From positions 11,132,256 through 11,196,255 of the forward strand of contig OY754987.1 of assembly GCA_963576475.1 (NCBI GenBank): a DNA stretch of 64,000 bases. The letters run 5' to 3'. A program made the translations under genes and the position numbers. Positions 14,205-25,370 of this stretch are shown piece by piece. Numbering within the stretch: position 1 is the first letter of the stretch; every line of letters starts with the position of its first letter. The notes below the pieces were generated by a model. It ran no database searches and was not told the origin of the DNA. It saw nothing but the letters and a program-made list of their open reading frames with translations. The stretch comes from Molanna angustata. Its lineage: Eukaryota > Arthropoda > Insecta > Trichoptera > Molannidae.

Positions 14205-14248
14205 GTAAGATGGTTGGTATTGGTTTTCATTAATTTATTTTTAATCTT

Positions 14249-14610
14249 ATATGTTTAGTAAGTAGGTATCTAGACTGCCAAAAGTGGGTATATCCCACAC
14301 ATGAATATCCCCTACAGCTGCAACACGACCTAATTGTTTAGGGCTAGATACAATATTTTAACTGTAACAACCACCCACCCCAAAGCAATTAATGTATAAT
14401 GTAAGATATTACTTCAACGTGTATTTTTTCTCATATTTAGTAAATAGATACCTAGGCAATAAAAGTGGGTATATCCCAAAGATGACAATTCCCCACAGCT
14501 GCAATTAGGTACAAATGCTCAGGTAAGAATAAGAGATTAGGACTGGATATAATACTTAAACTGTAACAACCACCCACCCCTTTTTTGCTTTGTATAAATT
14601 CCATCTAATG
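14249..14610. repeat. Tandem duplication, period about 183 bp
   Basis: Two units share TTTAGTAA.TAG.TA.CTAG, GTGGGTATATCCCA, CAGCTGCAA and AACTGTAACAACCACCCACC. They differ by substitutions and small insertions. Confidence 0.8.
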
Positions 14611-14639
14611 TAATAGTATATAAGAAAAAAAACCACACC

Positions 14640-14700
14640 ATGTACTTCACCAGTTGAAAAGGCCTTCACCAGGCGAAACGGTCGTTCTGGAGAGTAAAAA
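14640..14700 (+). mobile_element. Possible PLE terminal remnant
   Basis: AAAAGGCCTTCACCAGGCG followed by AAACGGTCG resembles the hairpin-GAAAC-GTC signature seen at 2939 and 3296. No PLE coding sequence lies nearby, so this is tentative. Bases 14701-15290 hold nothing recognised. Confidence 0.3.
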
Positions 14701-15298
14701 TAAATGTAGAAAGAAAAACAAGTGTTTAATTTATTTTTAAAAATGGAATTCTACATAGTAAACGCTGTCAGTGTAAATAAAATAAAAAGTGCACATAAAA
14801 TTATTTTAAGCTATAATTCAATATACATAGTTGGTTATGGAATGCTTGCTCAACTCTTCCATATCATAGGATATAAAATTCAATTGAAAATTCTTGTCAT
14901 AAAATTTAATAATAATGTTTATGTTTAAGTGGTTTAGTATTCTATGAGGTGCCTATTTTATTCAGATCGAAGCTCTTTATAGAGGAAAAAAAAAGAATTT
15001 TCTTTTAACAAAGCCAGGGTCTATTATAGGTTTCGGAATAGCGAACAAAGGTAGAAAATAGAATTCTAAATAAAATGAACGCCAAAATTGACTTGGATTA
15101 TTATATGTATAATCGATTGATTTTTACAAAATAATAGAATAATTTTATAGCACGGAAGAGAAGATTGACCCTATTATTTAATGAAATAAACGTGTGTATG
15201 GGAAAGGACTAAAAAATATAGAACAAACGCCGTGGAAATGAAATCTTGGAACCGAATTTGTGATAAAATCAAACATAAAAGTGTGTGAAATGATAGAA

Positions 15299-15941
15299 CA
15301 GTGATTCCCAAAGTGGTCTATTTCGACCCCCAGGGATCTATGACAACCTGCAAGGGGACTACGTAAGCGAAAAAAAAATCTAGGAGTCCATGAAATGAAA
15401 ATGGGGCTCCACAATGTGGATCTCAACATACACTGATAGTACCTATCGTATAACAATTTGTTATTATTATTCGTTGTATAATATTTTATTTTAACATTTT
15501 TTGTCATGTTACTTTCAAATTTCCTTAAAGTTCCATCATACCAAAACCTTAGATAACATTCCCCTTCTCACATTCATTTATAATGGTTGTACGCCTATGC
15601 CTGCAATAAAATCTAAGACCATACAATTTAAATTTGACTTTGATTTTTGTCGGCCTTCGTGGCTCAGTTGGTTAGGTATGTGACTGCTGATCCAAAGGTC
15701 CGGGGTTCGATTCCCGGTGAAGACACAGTTTTTAATTGTGTTTTCAGTCTGGATCTGTGAGACGATTAATATTGTTAGTCTCCAGAATGTGGCAACTTGT
15801 TATTGGGTGCGTGTTAAATTAATATTTGACATAGTATCTGTTAGTTGGCCGAGAAGCATAATATCAGGTAAGTAGGGGGTCTACCAAAAATCGAAAAACA
15901 TGGCAAGGGGTCTTCGACACAAAAAAGTTTGGGAATCTCTG
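15299..15941. mobile_element. hAT-type non-autonomous element with 8 bp duplication
   Basis: Left end CAGTGATTCCCAAAGTGGTC and right end, reversed, CAGAGATTCCCAAACTTTTT share a hAT-style terminal inverted repeat. The flanks TGATAGAA (15291-15298) and TGATAAAA (15942-15949) match at 7 of 8 bases, the expected hAT duplication length. No transposase is encoded. A SINE and a stretch of unknown AT-rich sequence are nested inside. Confidence 0.85.
15648..15866 (+). mobile_element. tRNA-derived SINE (type 1)
   Basis: Full-length copy. The head is GTCGGCCTTCGTGGCTCAGT with the A box TGGCTCAGTTGG and the B box GGTTCGATTCC, which together form an internal RNA polymerase III promoter. The body carries AATTGTGTTTTCAGTCTGGA and GGCAACTTGTTATTGGGTG. 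It lies inside the hAT element. Confidence 0.92.
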
Positions 15942-16022
15942 TGATAAAACAACGTGAACTTGATAGTGAGAGGAACATTAAAAATAAATTGAATATATTT
16001 TGAAAGCACAAAACTCTACTAT

Positions 16023-16424
16023 AACTGTCGATTTGTTCAAGAGAATTTCTTTCTCTTAACATATCGACAAAGTATCAAGTCAAGATACGCGAGATTTGTA
16101 TGCCAAGTCTATAGTTTTCACAGTATTTCAAACTTTGAAGTAATAAACACCAAATAAGACGCTTCGCATCATATATGTTATATTTATGGATTTACTTAGA
16201 ATGAGTAGAATATTTAGTGAGTCTGTGTGTCCCTCCTAACTTCTGATCCGCTCAATGAACCGAGCCTAAAATTTTAGAAAATATAGAAAATTATAGGCCT
16301 ACAAAACTTTTATACACAGAATTTTCAATTTTCGTTTCAATCAGGGGTCATCAACTTTTGAATTTTTACTTTTTTTTTCAATATATCTCAAAAACCATAA
16401 AAGCTAGAACGCTGAAAATTGGGA
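16023..16424 (+). mobile_element. Helitron family fragment (5' part)
   Basis: Begins near the Helitron 5' end (AACTGTCGATTTGTTCAAGA), has the subterminal hairpin GTCGAT..ATCGAC, then ATTTACTTAGAAT, TGATCCGCTCAAT and the AAAAGCTAGAACGCTGAAAA block. It is cut off at about 16424, so the CTAG end is absent. Confidence 0.75.
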
Positions 16425-16479
16425 AAAATACTTTTTTATGTTTTAAAAAATGGGACATTTTTGGAGACAATTTTGGGTC

Positions 16480-17270
16480 TCCTTTTCTCTGGACATGGTC
16501 TCTACATTGATGATGTCGTCTACATCGCATCTCCTCCTTATATCCTCGTTCCGGACTCAATCCATGAATGTTACGCCCACTATGGAGCGCAGTGTCCCCA
16601 TTTCAGTAGCCCGGAGGAAGTTTTTGTTCTGATAGTATCGGCTCTGGCTTCGATGATGGCATAGGTCATTATGTGTATTACGCACGTTTTGTAAATTCTG
16701 GTTGTACTTTCTGTGAGCATATGTTTGTGTCCCTGAGGCAGCAGACAGCTATCATCATCAGCAATGGCGCTACAGCCCGGTGCGAGCCTTGGCCTCCTCA
16801 AGAAACTGCCTCCATCCCGCCCTGTCGACAGCAAGTCTCCTCCAGTTTGTCTGTCCGATCGCTCTTATATTGCCCTCGATGTCGTCCAGCCATCTCATCC
16901 TAGGTCTCCCTCTGCTTCTTCTTCCTTCAGGACAGGTGTCCAATACTTTCTTTGGGACCCGGTTATCCTCCATTCTACAAACGTGTCCGAGCCAACGTAG
17001 ACGTTGTATTTTGATGTATTGGACAACGTTCGGTTCGCCATACATTATTTCTAGCTCGTGGTTAAACCGGATCCTCCAAGATCCTCCTTCACAGGTAGGA
17101 CCAAATATTTAGCAGACAGCTATAACGGCTGCTTAATCGGTTTGTTCTTTGATATCGTCATATAGATCATTATCATTTGATATTTTGGCGTCTAAGTATG
17201 TGAATATTGTGACATGTTCTATTTGTTCATTTTCCACAATATATTTGATGCGCAGGAACTAAATAGAAGC
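16480..17270 (-). pseudogene. LINE RT C-terminal remnant (A), split by another LINE
   Basis: Minus-strand thumb and C-terminal region of a non-LTR reverse transcriptase. Bases 17250-17130 encode VENEQIEHVTIFTYLDAKIS and NDNDLYDDIKEQ; the text resumes at 16740-16480 with TRIYKTCVIHIMTYA, EARADTIRTKT, LRSIVGVTFMD, a stop, then VRNEDIRRRCDVDDI. The pieces join in the right order once LINE B (16753-17110) and one copy of its 13 bp target duplication are removed. Several frameshifts and stops: inactive. Confidence 0.8.
16753..17110 (-). pseudogene. LINE RT C-terminus (B) with 13 bp target duplication
   Basis: Minus-strand frame reading SWRIRFNHELEIMYGEPNVV, KIQRLRWLGHVCRMEDNRVP, CPEGRRSRGRPRMRWLDDIE and GWRQFLEEAKARTGL, then a stop and a GATGAT-type tail. 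This is the conserved C-terminus of an endonuclease-reverse transcriptase LINE; the RT core is lost by 5' truncation. The copy is flanked by exact repeats AGCAGACAGCTAT at 16740-16752 and 17111-17123, the mark of target-primed insertion. It interrupts LINE A. A second copy is at 56340-56645. Confidence 0.92.
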
Positions 17271-17530
17271 TTAACTTTTACACGGGAAATTTTTGTTGTC
17301 AAAGCGATTTGTTTTTGCATTAAGGGACTTGTGTCTGACACTTTTCCGATAAACCACTCGATTTTCAGGAAATTGCATTGGGATCAGCGAGGTAAATGGT
17401 ACAATGCTTTTTTGTTTTTAACGTAATACGGTATGAACAAGTTTTTGTCTTTTGATATTGCGGTATTTATTAATAACTTTCACGTTCGTAAATACTGCTA
17501 TGCTATTCCCATAGTTGTTAGGTTAGGACC

Positions 17531-17719
17531 AGGGGGGCAAGTCTGGTTCGACCAGCGAAATCAAAACCCCAGTGATTACCCATGTCATGGATATAATTAT
17601 AGTATGGAGTTCTACGACATCTAAAGATATTTTAGAACTCCATATAATAATTATATCCATGATATGGGTAAACAAGGTGGGTTTTCATTTCGACGGTCAA
17701 CCAGACTTGCCCCCAAGGT
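17531..17719. mobile_element. Small foldback element
   Basis: Inverted arms of about 90 bp: GGGGGGCAAGTCTGGTT and ATGGATATAATTAT on the left recur reversed on the right (AACCAGACTTGCCCCC). The arms differ at several bases. No coding capacity. Bases 17271-17530 hold nothing recognised. Confidence 0.8.
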
Positions 17720-17852
17720 TGGCAACCAGAAGGTTTTTTTATCCTTTCTGTAACTGTACATTATATAGAATACATCAAGAACCAAAGTGATGTGCAATGC
17801 AGAGTCGTCGAAAAGCATATTGGTAGATGGAAAAGTCATCGAAAATTAAACA

Positions 17853-17945
17853 CACACCTAATAACATGTTGCCACGTTCTGGTGACCGACAGATCCAGAC
17901 TGAAAACAAAATTTAAAATTGTATCTCCACCGGGGGCTGAACCCA
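17853..17945 (-). mobile_element. SINE type 1 fragment
   Basis: Degenerate body sequence, CAACATGTTATTAGGTG reversed, GATCCAGACTGAAAAC and CTCCACCGGG. The tRNA-like head is missing. Confidence 0.75.
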
Positions 17946-18540
17946 TGTTAATACATTCGTTAATCATGTATTAATTCATTGACATGTCAAGAAACTATAA
18001 AAATTAATAAATACCATGAAAATAAAGTCTCAAAGAAGGTTATGCCATAAATAATGGGGACAAAATAAGGACCAATGATATAAGGCCATATGGATGTAGA
18101 AAGACTTAAATATAAAAGGAATAGATAAATAGTATGAGGGGTGAACTATTCAAGAAAACAATGGCATGACAACATAAATACTATAGCAAGAAGCTGATTT
18201 TTATTCATAATTAATTATGTAACGGATGGTGATGGCAATATAATACAGATTCATTTAATTTATCTAAGTGTAATATATTATATGTGGCTGAAGTTTCGAA
18301 CGTTCTAACGGAATGAACTAACGGATCAATGGTCAGGATACAATAGTGATAACCCAAGGAAAAAATATTTGTTTATTTATTTATTATATATATTTTATTT
18401 GTAGTTTTAATTGCTTTTTTATTTATTTATTTATGCATTGACTAGTTTTTTTAATTATTTAATTATTTATGCATTAATGAACGATTAAATAAACGGAAAA
18501 TAATTGAAAATAATCTGAATATAAATAAAGTAAACGTCGT
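17946..18540. other. No gene; TTTA-rich tract at 18360-18480
   Basis: Unassigned AT-rich sequence with short TTTA runs. Confidence 0.5.
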
Positions 18541-18544
18541 TATA

Positions 18545-18895
18545 CTCCACCATATAGGGTAACCAGCGACAGGTTTGCGGAAACGCATAACCTAATAAAA
18601 TTAAGCACTGCACATGCGTGTATGCCCACGCACATTTTTTTTATAATTTACGTACTTACTTATAATTTACGTACTTACTTACGTACTTACTGAATACTGA
18701 TGTAATCAGCGACAGGTTTGCGGAAACGCATAACCCAATAAAATAAAGCACTACACATACGTGTATGCCCACGCACATTTTTTTATAATTTACGTACTAA
18801 CTGAATATAAATACACCACCATGTAGGGTAATCAGCGACAGGTTTGCGGAAACGCATAACCTAATAAAATAAAGCACTACACAGGCGTGTATATT
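18545..18895. repeat. Three-unit tandem repeat, 125-147 bp period
   Basis: The block CAGCGACAGGTTTGCGGAAA with CGCATAACC and AATAAA.TAAGCACT occurs at 18564, 18708 and 18833. Unit length varies because an ACGTACTTACTT run is duplicated in unit 1. It shares motifs with 4479-4570 and 47576-47650. Confidence 0.9.
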
Positions 18896-19111
18896 ATAAA
18901 AGTATTTGTAGTAAAATAAAAATATTGAGAGACATCTATATAATTGTGATAGAATTATGATAGTTTGTAGTACTAAATACAACAGTGTAGTATTGATAGA
19001 TAAAACTAATTTAGCTTTCTCATAGATGTCTCTGAGGTTGAATTCTTCATTCAAGTATTTTTTTTCTCTTTTTTATCTGTAAGTAATTATTGTTTCACCT
19101 GGAGACTATGA

Positions 19112-19426
19112 AGCAATGAGGAAATTCGTGCATTGACAGGAAAACCTTTAATCACCAGCGAAATCAGGTCCACAAGATTAGCTTGGATTGGACATGTTGT
19201 CAATTCAGGGGAAGAAAGAGCCAAAAAACGTATCCTGCAAAATATCCCTGTGGGCAAGAGACCCCTGGGAAGACCAAGGCAGAGATTGATGGACGGTGTT
19301 ACCTGAGATTTGAACGTGCTGAATGCTTGTGATGACTGGGAGTCCACTGCAGCTGACAGGAAGGCTTGGAAAGCTATTGTTCAGGAGGCTAAAGCTCTAC
19401 CGGAGTTTTATGGCCATCGAAAGTAA
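19112..19426 (+). pseudogene. LINE RT C-terminal remnant
   Basis: The plus strand reads NEEIRALTGKPLITSEIRST, RLAWIGHVVNSGEERAKKR, NIPVGKRPLGRPRQRLMDG, one in-frame TGA, then DWESTAADRKAWKAIVQEAK and a stop at 19424. The WIGHV..GRPR..W pattern is the zinc-finger-like C-terminus shared by many insect LINE proteins. The catalytic domain is absent. Confidence 0.85.
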
Positions 19427-20340
19427 GTAAGTAGTATTGTTTCACACGATGAAAATCTAATGAGAGATTTTGGCTACAATAATTAGTTAACCTTCTAGAG
19501 TGAAAAGAATAAAACAAATATTCAGGTTTTATACAGTGATTTATAAACATTAAATTTGACTGAAAACTGATTATATTTTTTACTCAAATTTTTCTGTAAT
19601 AAAGAGTGACTGGAAATTAGATTTAATTTAATTAATTGGACTCCAAATTATCACCACTATAAAAAGTCAAATATTAGGAGAGAAAAGTAAGGAGAGAATA
19701 ACTGTAAGGAGAGTATTTTGAAAGTGAAAGTTTTACAATTTGAGAAACAACGCCTTCAAAACAAATCTTGATATGAGAACTCGAGACACGAGGCATAACT
19801 TTGGAAAAGTTGCGCTAGCGAATAAAATGGTCACGTATGTAAGTCAGCTAATGACAGATCCTATGTAAGTGTACGTGACTTCATTTAGCTGTTTCTTATA
19901 TGACGTGTTGTTGTCTCTTTGGCAAATATATATATATGATTTAGTTATTTTTTTTACTTATTTGCGTCATAAATGTTTTTTTTTCAATAAACATAATATA
20001 AAATGGATAAAGTGATACGTTTTTAATTCATGTAAAAATTTTAATAATATCGCAGTTTAATTTGTGACACGCAGTTTAGTTCACATAGTATTAAATCACG
20101 ATCGAGTTATTTGATACAACCAGTTTTAAGACAACATGTTCCTCAGCAGTTCTATGTAATCCGGCCTGAATTGAATGCTAATTAAAAGTTAATTTAATAA
20201 CGTAGTAGGTAATTAACAAATTTAAAAAGGAAACATATTAATTTATTTAGATATTGTCTCAGAACTGCAGGGTTATTCATGAAGTTGATCAACATAAGTT
20301 TAAGATCAGTTTCAGAATTTAGAAATCTTTGAGCTTCAAA
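19427..20340. other. No gene; old R-family copy at 19788-19870
   Basis: Bases 19788-19870 (GTTGCGCTAGCG, ATGGTCACGTA, TAATGACAGATCCTATGTAA) resemble the interior of repeat R in degraded form. Otherwise unassigned. Confidence 0.5.
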
Positions 20341-20354
20341 TTAATTAAATACTT

Positions 20355-21481
20355 CGAATATTTTTATTATTGCATATGCGCAAACATTTGATTTTTTTCC
20401 CTGTCGGGAGTCAAAGGTATTTTTTAACAGATTTTTAATTATCTCAATAGAGACGAAGTTGGAATATTTACTGTAGGAGAACCGGGAAATCAAGGCACCT
20501 ACAGGGTTTACGACCTGTCATCGGCTGGTTTACGTGATCACTTTATGCGCTTGCGCAACGTTCACCAATTATGCCTTTTTAATGAGATCCATATCAATTC
20601 AATTTTTGAAAGTTCTATATATTGTAATACTGAAATTCTTTTCGCTTGAAAATAAGGAATTTTTACTACAGCCATCTATGTGTGAAATTATGAACAACAT
20701 TCTTATTATTTTTTATTTATTTTTGTTGTAACGCCATCTATTGAGAGAATTGGTTTTTTGTAATATTGGAATATTTACTGTAGGAGAACCGGGAAATCAA
20801 GGCACCTACAGGGCTTACGACCTGTCATCGGCCGGTTTACGTGATCACTTTATGCGCTTGCGCAACGTTCACGAATTATGCCTTTTTAATGAGATCCCTA
20901 TCAATTCCAACTTCGTCTTTATTGAGATAATTAAAAATCTGTTAAAAAATACCTTTGACTCCCGACAGGGAAAAAAATCCAATGTTTGCGCATATGCAAT
21001 AATAAAAATATTCGATTACTTACACATTGGTACAAGTAGGTTAATAAGACAAAAATGACCTTATAAGTCTGGCGCAATTCAGGGGTCACTTCTATGCGAA
21101 AAATGCATTTGTCTCCTCAGGTATAAGAATTGTTGCTCTCATTATTAACAAAAAAACAATTCTCTCAATAGATGGCGTTACAACAAAAATAAATAAAAAA
21201 TAATAAGAATGTTGTTCATAATTTCACACATAGATGGCTGTAGTAAAAATTCCTTATTTTCAAGCGGAAAAAAAATCAGTATTACAATATATAGAACTTT
21301 CAAAAATTGAATTGATAGGGATCTCATTAAAAAGGCATAATTGGTGAACGTTGCGCAAGCGCATAAAGTGGTCACGTAAACCAGCTGATGACAGGTCGTA
21401 AGCCCTGTAGGTGCCTTGATTTCCCGGTTCTCCTACAGTAAATATTCCAACTTCGTCTCTTTTGAGATAATTAAAAATCTG
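20355..21481. mobile_element. R-family composite with internal inversion
   Basis: The left end CGAATATTTTTATTATTGC runs into the arm GTATTTTTTAACAGATTTTT ending GACGAAGTTGGAA. The same arm occurs inverted at 20904-21014 and again at the right end (about 21446-21481). The interior GGAGAACCGGGAAATCAAGG and GCGCTTGCGCAACG appears twice forward (20480, 20783) and once inverted (21340-21420), so at least two copies are fused head to head. Exact 14 bp repeats TTAATTAAATACTT flank the whole unit (20341-20354 and 21482-21495), suggesting it moved or formed as one block. The class is uncertain: long inverted arms suggest a DNA element, an A-rich end and variable flanks suggest a retroposon. Confidence 0.75.
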
Positions 21482-21495
21482 TTAATTAAATACTT

Positions 21496-22780
21496 GTATA
21501 AATTTATACAAAAAATAATGAAAATTTCATATTAAACGTTGATATTTACATTTTTTTATGATCAAATGTAGAAATAAATTAAAATTAAATTATGATCGAG
21601 TACTGATTAATGCATTTTTAAGATTATGGCAAGATAAACACGTATTAAAATTGTGTCATGAGTAGCTCCCCTGGTTTCACTTAATGAATCAGATTATGAT
21701 CATAGAAACTTGTAAAAAAATAGTGGGTTGTGGCCAATGCTATTCTCCTCACTAGCAAGTCACTCCACAAAATAATTGTATGGAAAATTTTCAGCATTTC
21801 CATGAAATGAGTATTTATTTCATTTTTATTGAAACCTAACAAACATGCAGTCATTCAAACAAATATAACAACAAATTCAATTTTAACAATATATCATAGA
21901 CCAATTTTGTTTGCGAATATTACATTATTTTTTTAAGCTGCACAGTGTAAAACAATTGGTATTAAAAATTAGTAGGTACCTACTCAAAATTCAGAAGGAA
22001 AGAACAAAAAGAGAGAAAGGAAGGTTGTGGAATTCGCAGTCAAACTGAACAAAGCAGGAATCAGCTACCATTAGGTAACCTTCAAGGGTCTCTGATATGG
22101 CATTTTTATATTTTATTTTAGTATGTCTAAATATATATACAATGAGTACTTTAGTCTATGACTGATAAAGTAGAATAAACACGCCGTGCAAAGTACGCAG
22201 TAGGTACACACACACAGATACATTGTGATGAAATTTTCAGAATTCAATTTAACCGTTTTACTAGTTGATAATCTGCAACGAAAAAAATAACTAAAACTTA
22301 AAAATGACTAAGGGTAATGAGGAGTAAAAAGGGAATTACTAATAAAGAATTAAATAAATAAAGATGTTTATTAAAAATTAATCTTTACATATATCAGGAG
22401 CGGTTTGAGGTAACAATTGCCAACATGGTAAGATATATGTAATTTATAAATTTATATACGAGAGACACGAAATTTCTATTTTTTCTCTGATTTTATTTAT
22501 CTTCAGTTCTTTAGTCTGCTTTCCGTAAAAACTACAAATGTTCTTTGTCTGCTTCCATCCATAAACCATACATTACGTTTTACTAGTCTGCGATTCTCTC
22601 ATGACTTATTTTTTGTCCGGATACACCAGAAATATATTTACTATACTGACGTAAATCTTATTTTACACATGAACACGACAAATGAAGGTTTAATATAAAA
22701 AGCTTTCATTGTTTCTTTATTTATGTAGGTAGGCACTACAAGGATTTAGACAATTCTGTTCCTTTAAAAAATCAATGTTA
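21496..22780. other. No recognised gene
   Basis: Unassigned. A short shared patch, GTCATGAGTAGC.CCC at 21656, recurs at 26024. Confidence 0.5.
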
Positions 22781-22895
22781 TCAAGCAGTTGCATCTAACA
22801 CAGGAGATCCAACTGTCGATGTCTATAGTATGTGTAGTTGAAGAATACCTACAATTTACCAAACTATAATCCCTTAAATCTAAATTATTCATTAT

Positions 22896-23899
22896 TCAAC
22901 TGTCGATTCGTTCATGAGAATTCAATTCTCTTAATGAATCGACATTATTAAGCCAAGATGCGTGAACGAAGGAAAATTTTGTATGGTGTAGTGGACTTTT
23001 TGCATGCTAATAACACCAACTAGAGGCCTCGCAGCATATATGTTCCTATACATGGATTTACTCAGAATTCGGAGTAGAACATTTCATGTGAGTTTTGTGT
23101 GTGTGTGTGTGTCTGTGTGTCTGTGTGTCTGTGTGTGTGTGTGTCCCTTATAACTTTTGATCCGCTCAATTTACAGAGCCCAAATTTTCAGAATATATAA
23201 ACAGTTATAGGCCTACAAAACTTTTATTCTCAGAATTGTGAATTTTTGTTTCAGCCAGGGGTTATCAACTTTTAAATTTTTACTTAATTTTTCCATATAT
23301 CTCAGAAACCATAAAAGCTAGAACGCTGAAAATTGGTATAAAGATAGACAAATACAAATACTCAAATGAGTTTTTTTTTTTAAATTCCAGGGTTTCTCAA
23401 ACATTTTTTATTAAGAAAAATATTTTATTTATGATAAATTTATGAGTTTAACTGCCTATATTTCCATTTTTTTAAAAAATATCGAAAAAAGCCGAAACAC
23501 CCCAACTAGATAATTTAATTTTATATAAAAAATACATTGTATTAGCACATCTCAATTTTTTTTTAACAATGTTTATAAAAATTGAATTTAGTGACGACAT
23601 CACTTCATACAATTTGTATGGTAGTCGCCTATACACAATATGTAAGAAGACTTAATAGTTTGATACTTAAATCTCCAAACATACATACATACCATCATAC
23701 TGTTTGCATATTATGTGTAGGAAAAACAGACTGACCTCCATACTATCCTATCCTGACAAACATACCTACATGTTTTATATAGAAGATAAAATATCTTCAA
23801 ATATTTATTAATTTGTGTTGTTTATAGTTTGGTACGTATTCTTTGATTATGCATACTATCGCCATCGACAGTTGGATCTCATGTGTTACATGCAACTAG
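22896..23899 (+). mobile_element. Non-autonomous Helitron, complete (1.0 kb)
   Basis: The 5' end is TCAACTGTCGATTCGTTCAT. The 3' end is CATGTGTTACATGCAACTAG, a 5 bp stem with a 3 base loop, then CAA and CTAG, followed by T. A (GT)n tract lies at 23097-23146. It encodes nothing and is nested in an older, oppositely oriented family member. Confidence 0.88.
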
Positions 23900-24356
23900 T
23901 TTTAGAATATTTATTTAGTTTTTCATACAAAACATGTATGTCAGGATATGATACTGTGGAGGGCACTCATTTTTCCGTACCCCGTACATGTATGTAAACA
24001 GCTTTAATTTTTACAACAATTGTTAAAAAAAAATTAGGTTTACTACTATAATGTATTTATTTCACAGAAAATGAAATTATCTCGTTTAAAAAAAATAAAT
24101 ATAGGCAGATCACATATACAAATTTTAAGCGTGCCAAAATTTATGGATTTTGAGATATATGAAATAATATAATAAAAATTCACATATGGCTTGACTGGAA
24201 CAAAATTAAAAATTCTGAGTATATGACTTTAACGTGTTTTTGTTGGGGTGTTTCGGTGTTTTTCGATATTCTAATTTTTTTGCAGAGAAAGGCAATAAAA
24301 CACACATTTGTCATGGAAAATAATATTTTTCTTATTAATTAAACATTTTCATAAAA

Positions 24357-24467
24357 AAAAGTTTGAGTTAGTTGTATTTTTCTGTATAAATACAACTAAC
24401 TCAAACTTTTAACTAATACAACTAACTCAAATAAAAATCCATACAATATTTGTATGGATTTTTATTT
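24357..24467. repeat. Two adjacent perfect palindromic hairpins
   Basis: A 23 bp stem (24357-24379 with 24388-24410, carrying GTTTGAGTTAGTTGTATTT) is followed 18 bases later by an 18 bp stem (24429-24446 with 24450-24467, carrying AAATCCATACAA). Both are perfect. They sit in the tandemly duplicated region of the older Helitron. Confidence 0.95.
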
Positions 24468-24699
24468 AGAAATATAGGCAGTTAAACACATAAATTTGTC
24501 ATAATATTTTTCCTGGAACTTATTCATAAAAAAAGTTGTAGTATAAATACAAATTATCTTTGGAAATATAGGCAGTTATACACAAAAAGCGGTCATGATG
24601 AATAATTATTTTTCTTAGTAAAAATGTATGAGACATCCTTGAAATTGACCATAACAAAAGTGTAGGATAACAATAAAATTAGTGCACATTCAATTATGA

Positions 24700-25030
24700 A
24701 CAACAATATTCGTTACAACAAAATGAATAAAAAATAATAATATTGTTGTTCATAATTTCACCCATAGATGGCTGTAGTAAAAATTCCTTATTTTCAAGCG
24801 AAAAGAATTTCAGTATTACAATATATAGAAGTTTCAAAATTGAATTGATAGGGATCTCATTAAAAAGGCATAATTGGTGAACGTTGCGCAAGCGCATAAA
24901 GTGATCATCACGTAAACCAGCCGATGACAGGTCGTAAGCCCTGTAGGTGCCTTGATTTCCCGGTTCTCCTACAATAAATATTCCAACTTCGTCTCTATTG
25001 AGATAATTAAAAATCTGTTAAAAAAAAAAC
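24700..25030. mobile_element. R-family copy, truncated at left
   Basis: Same orientation as 52231-52761. The interior GGCATAATTGGTGAACGTTG and CCCGGTTCTCCTAC is intact, and the right end is TCCAACTTCGTCTCTATTGA, then AAAATCTGTTAAAAAA. The left third, including the inverted arm, is missing. Confidence 0.85.
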
Positions 25031-25236
25031 TATGGAGTCGTTATTGAGTTCAGTTACGGAATCAACTAAAGCGATCCTCTTAAAATCACTTAAGACCAAC
25101 TTTGTAATTTTATAATTCTTATGTATTTGTAAATTTTTATATCTCTATTTGAGTTCCATGTCTGAGTTTATTCGTTTGTGTTAATTTGTTGATTTTTTTG
25201 GCACAAATCATCCGAAAGGATGCAATTGCCTTGAAA

Positions 25237-25370
25237 AGAAAAATATATGAGCCAAGAGACTTGTGTTCGATTCCTGTGGAGACACAGAATGTGGCAACTT
25301 GTTATTGGGTGCGTGTTGAAATAATAATTTGATATAGACCTGTTACTAACCCCAGAAGCAATACAAAATT
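25237..25370 (+). mobile_element. SINE type 1 fragment
   Basis: GTGTTCGATTCCTGTGGAGA (B box), then an internal deletion, then GAATGTGGCAACTTGTTATT. A second degenerate head may lie at 25850-25910. Confidence 0.7.

Larger units (their letters stand above)
22781..24660 (-). mobile_element. Older Helitron copy, split by a younger one
   Basis: Minus-oriented relative of the Helitron family. Its degenerate 3' end (GTTGCATCTAACACAGGAGA) is at 22781-22894; the body resumes at 23900 with TTTCATACAAAACATGTATG, the CTACTATAATG and AGATATATG blocks, matching 42660 onward. The intervening 22896-23899 is a complete plus-oriented Helitron. Beyond 24235 the body contains diverged tandem copies of AATATAGGCAGTTAAACAC. 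No 5' end was found. Confidence 0.75.

Noticed and set aside
15178..15507. 109-codon minus frame
   Set aside because: It runs across the left end of the hAT element, so it cannot be an independent gene.
15648..15720. Possible functional tRNA genes at the SINE heads (also 52983, 60215, 9068)
   Set aside because: A and B boxes are present, but the cloverleaf cannot be closed and each is followed by a shared SINE body or tail.
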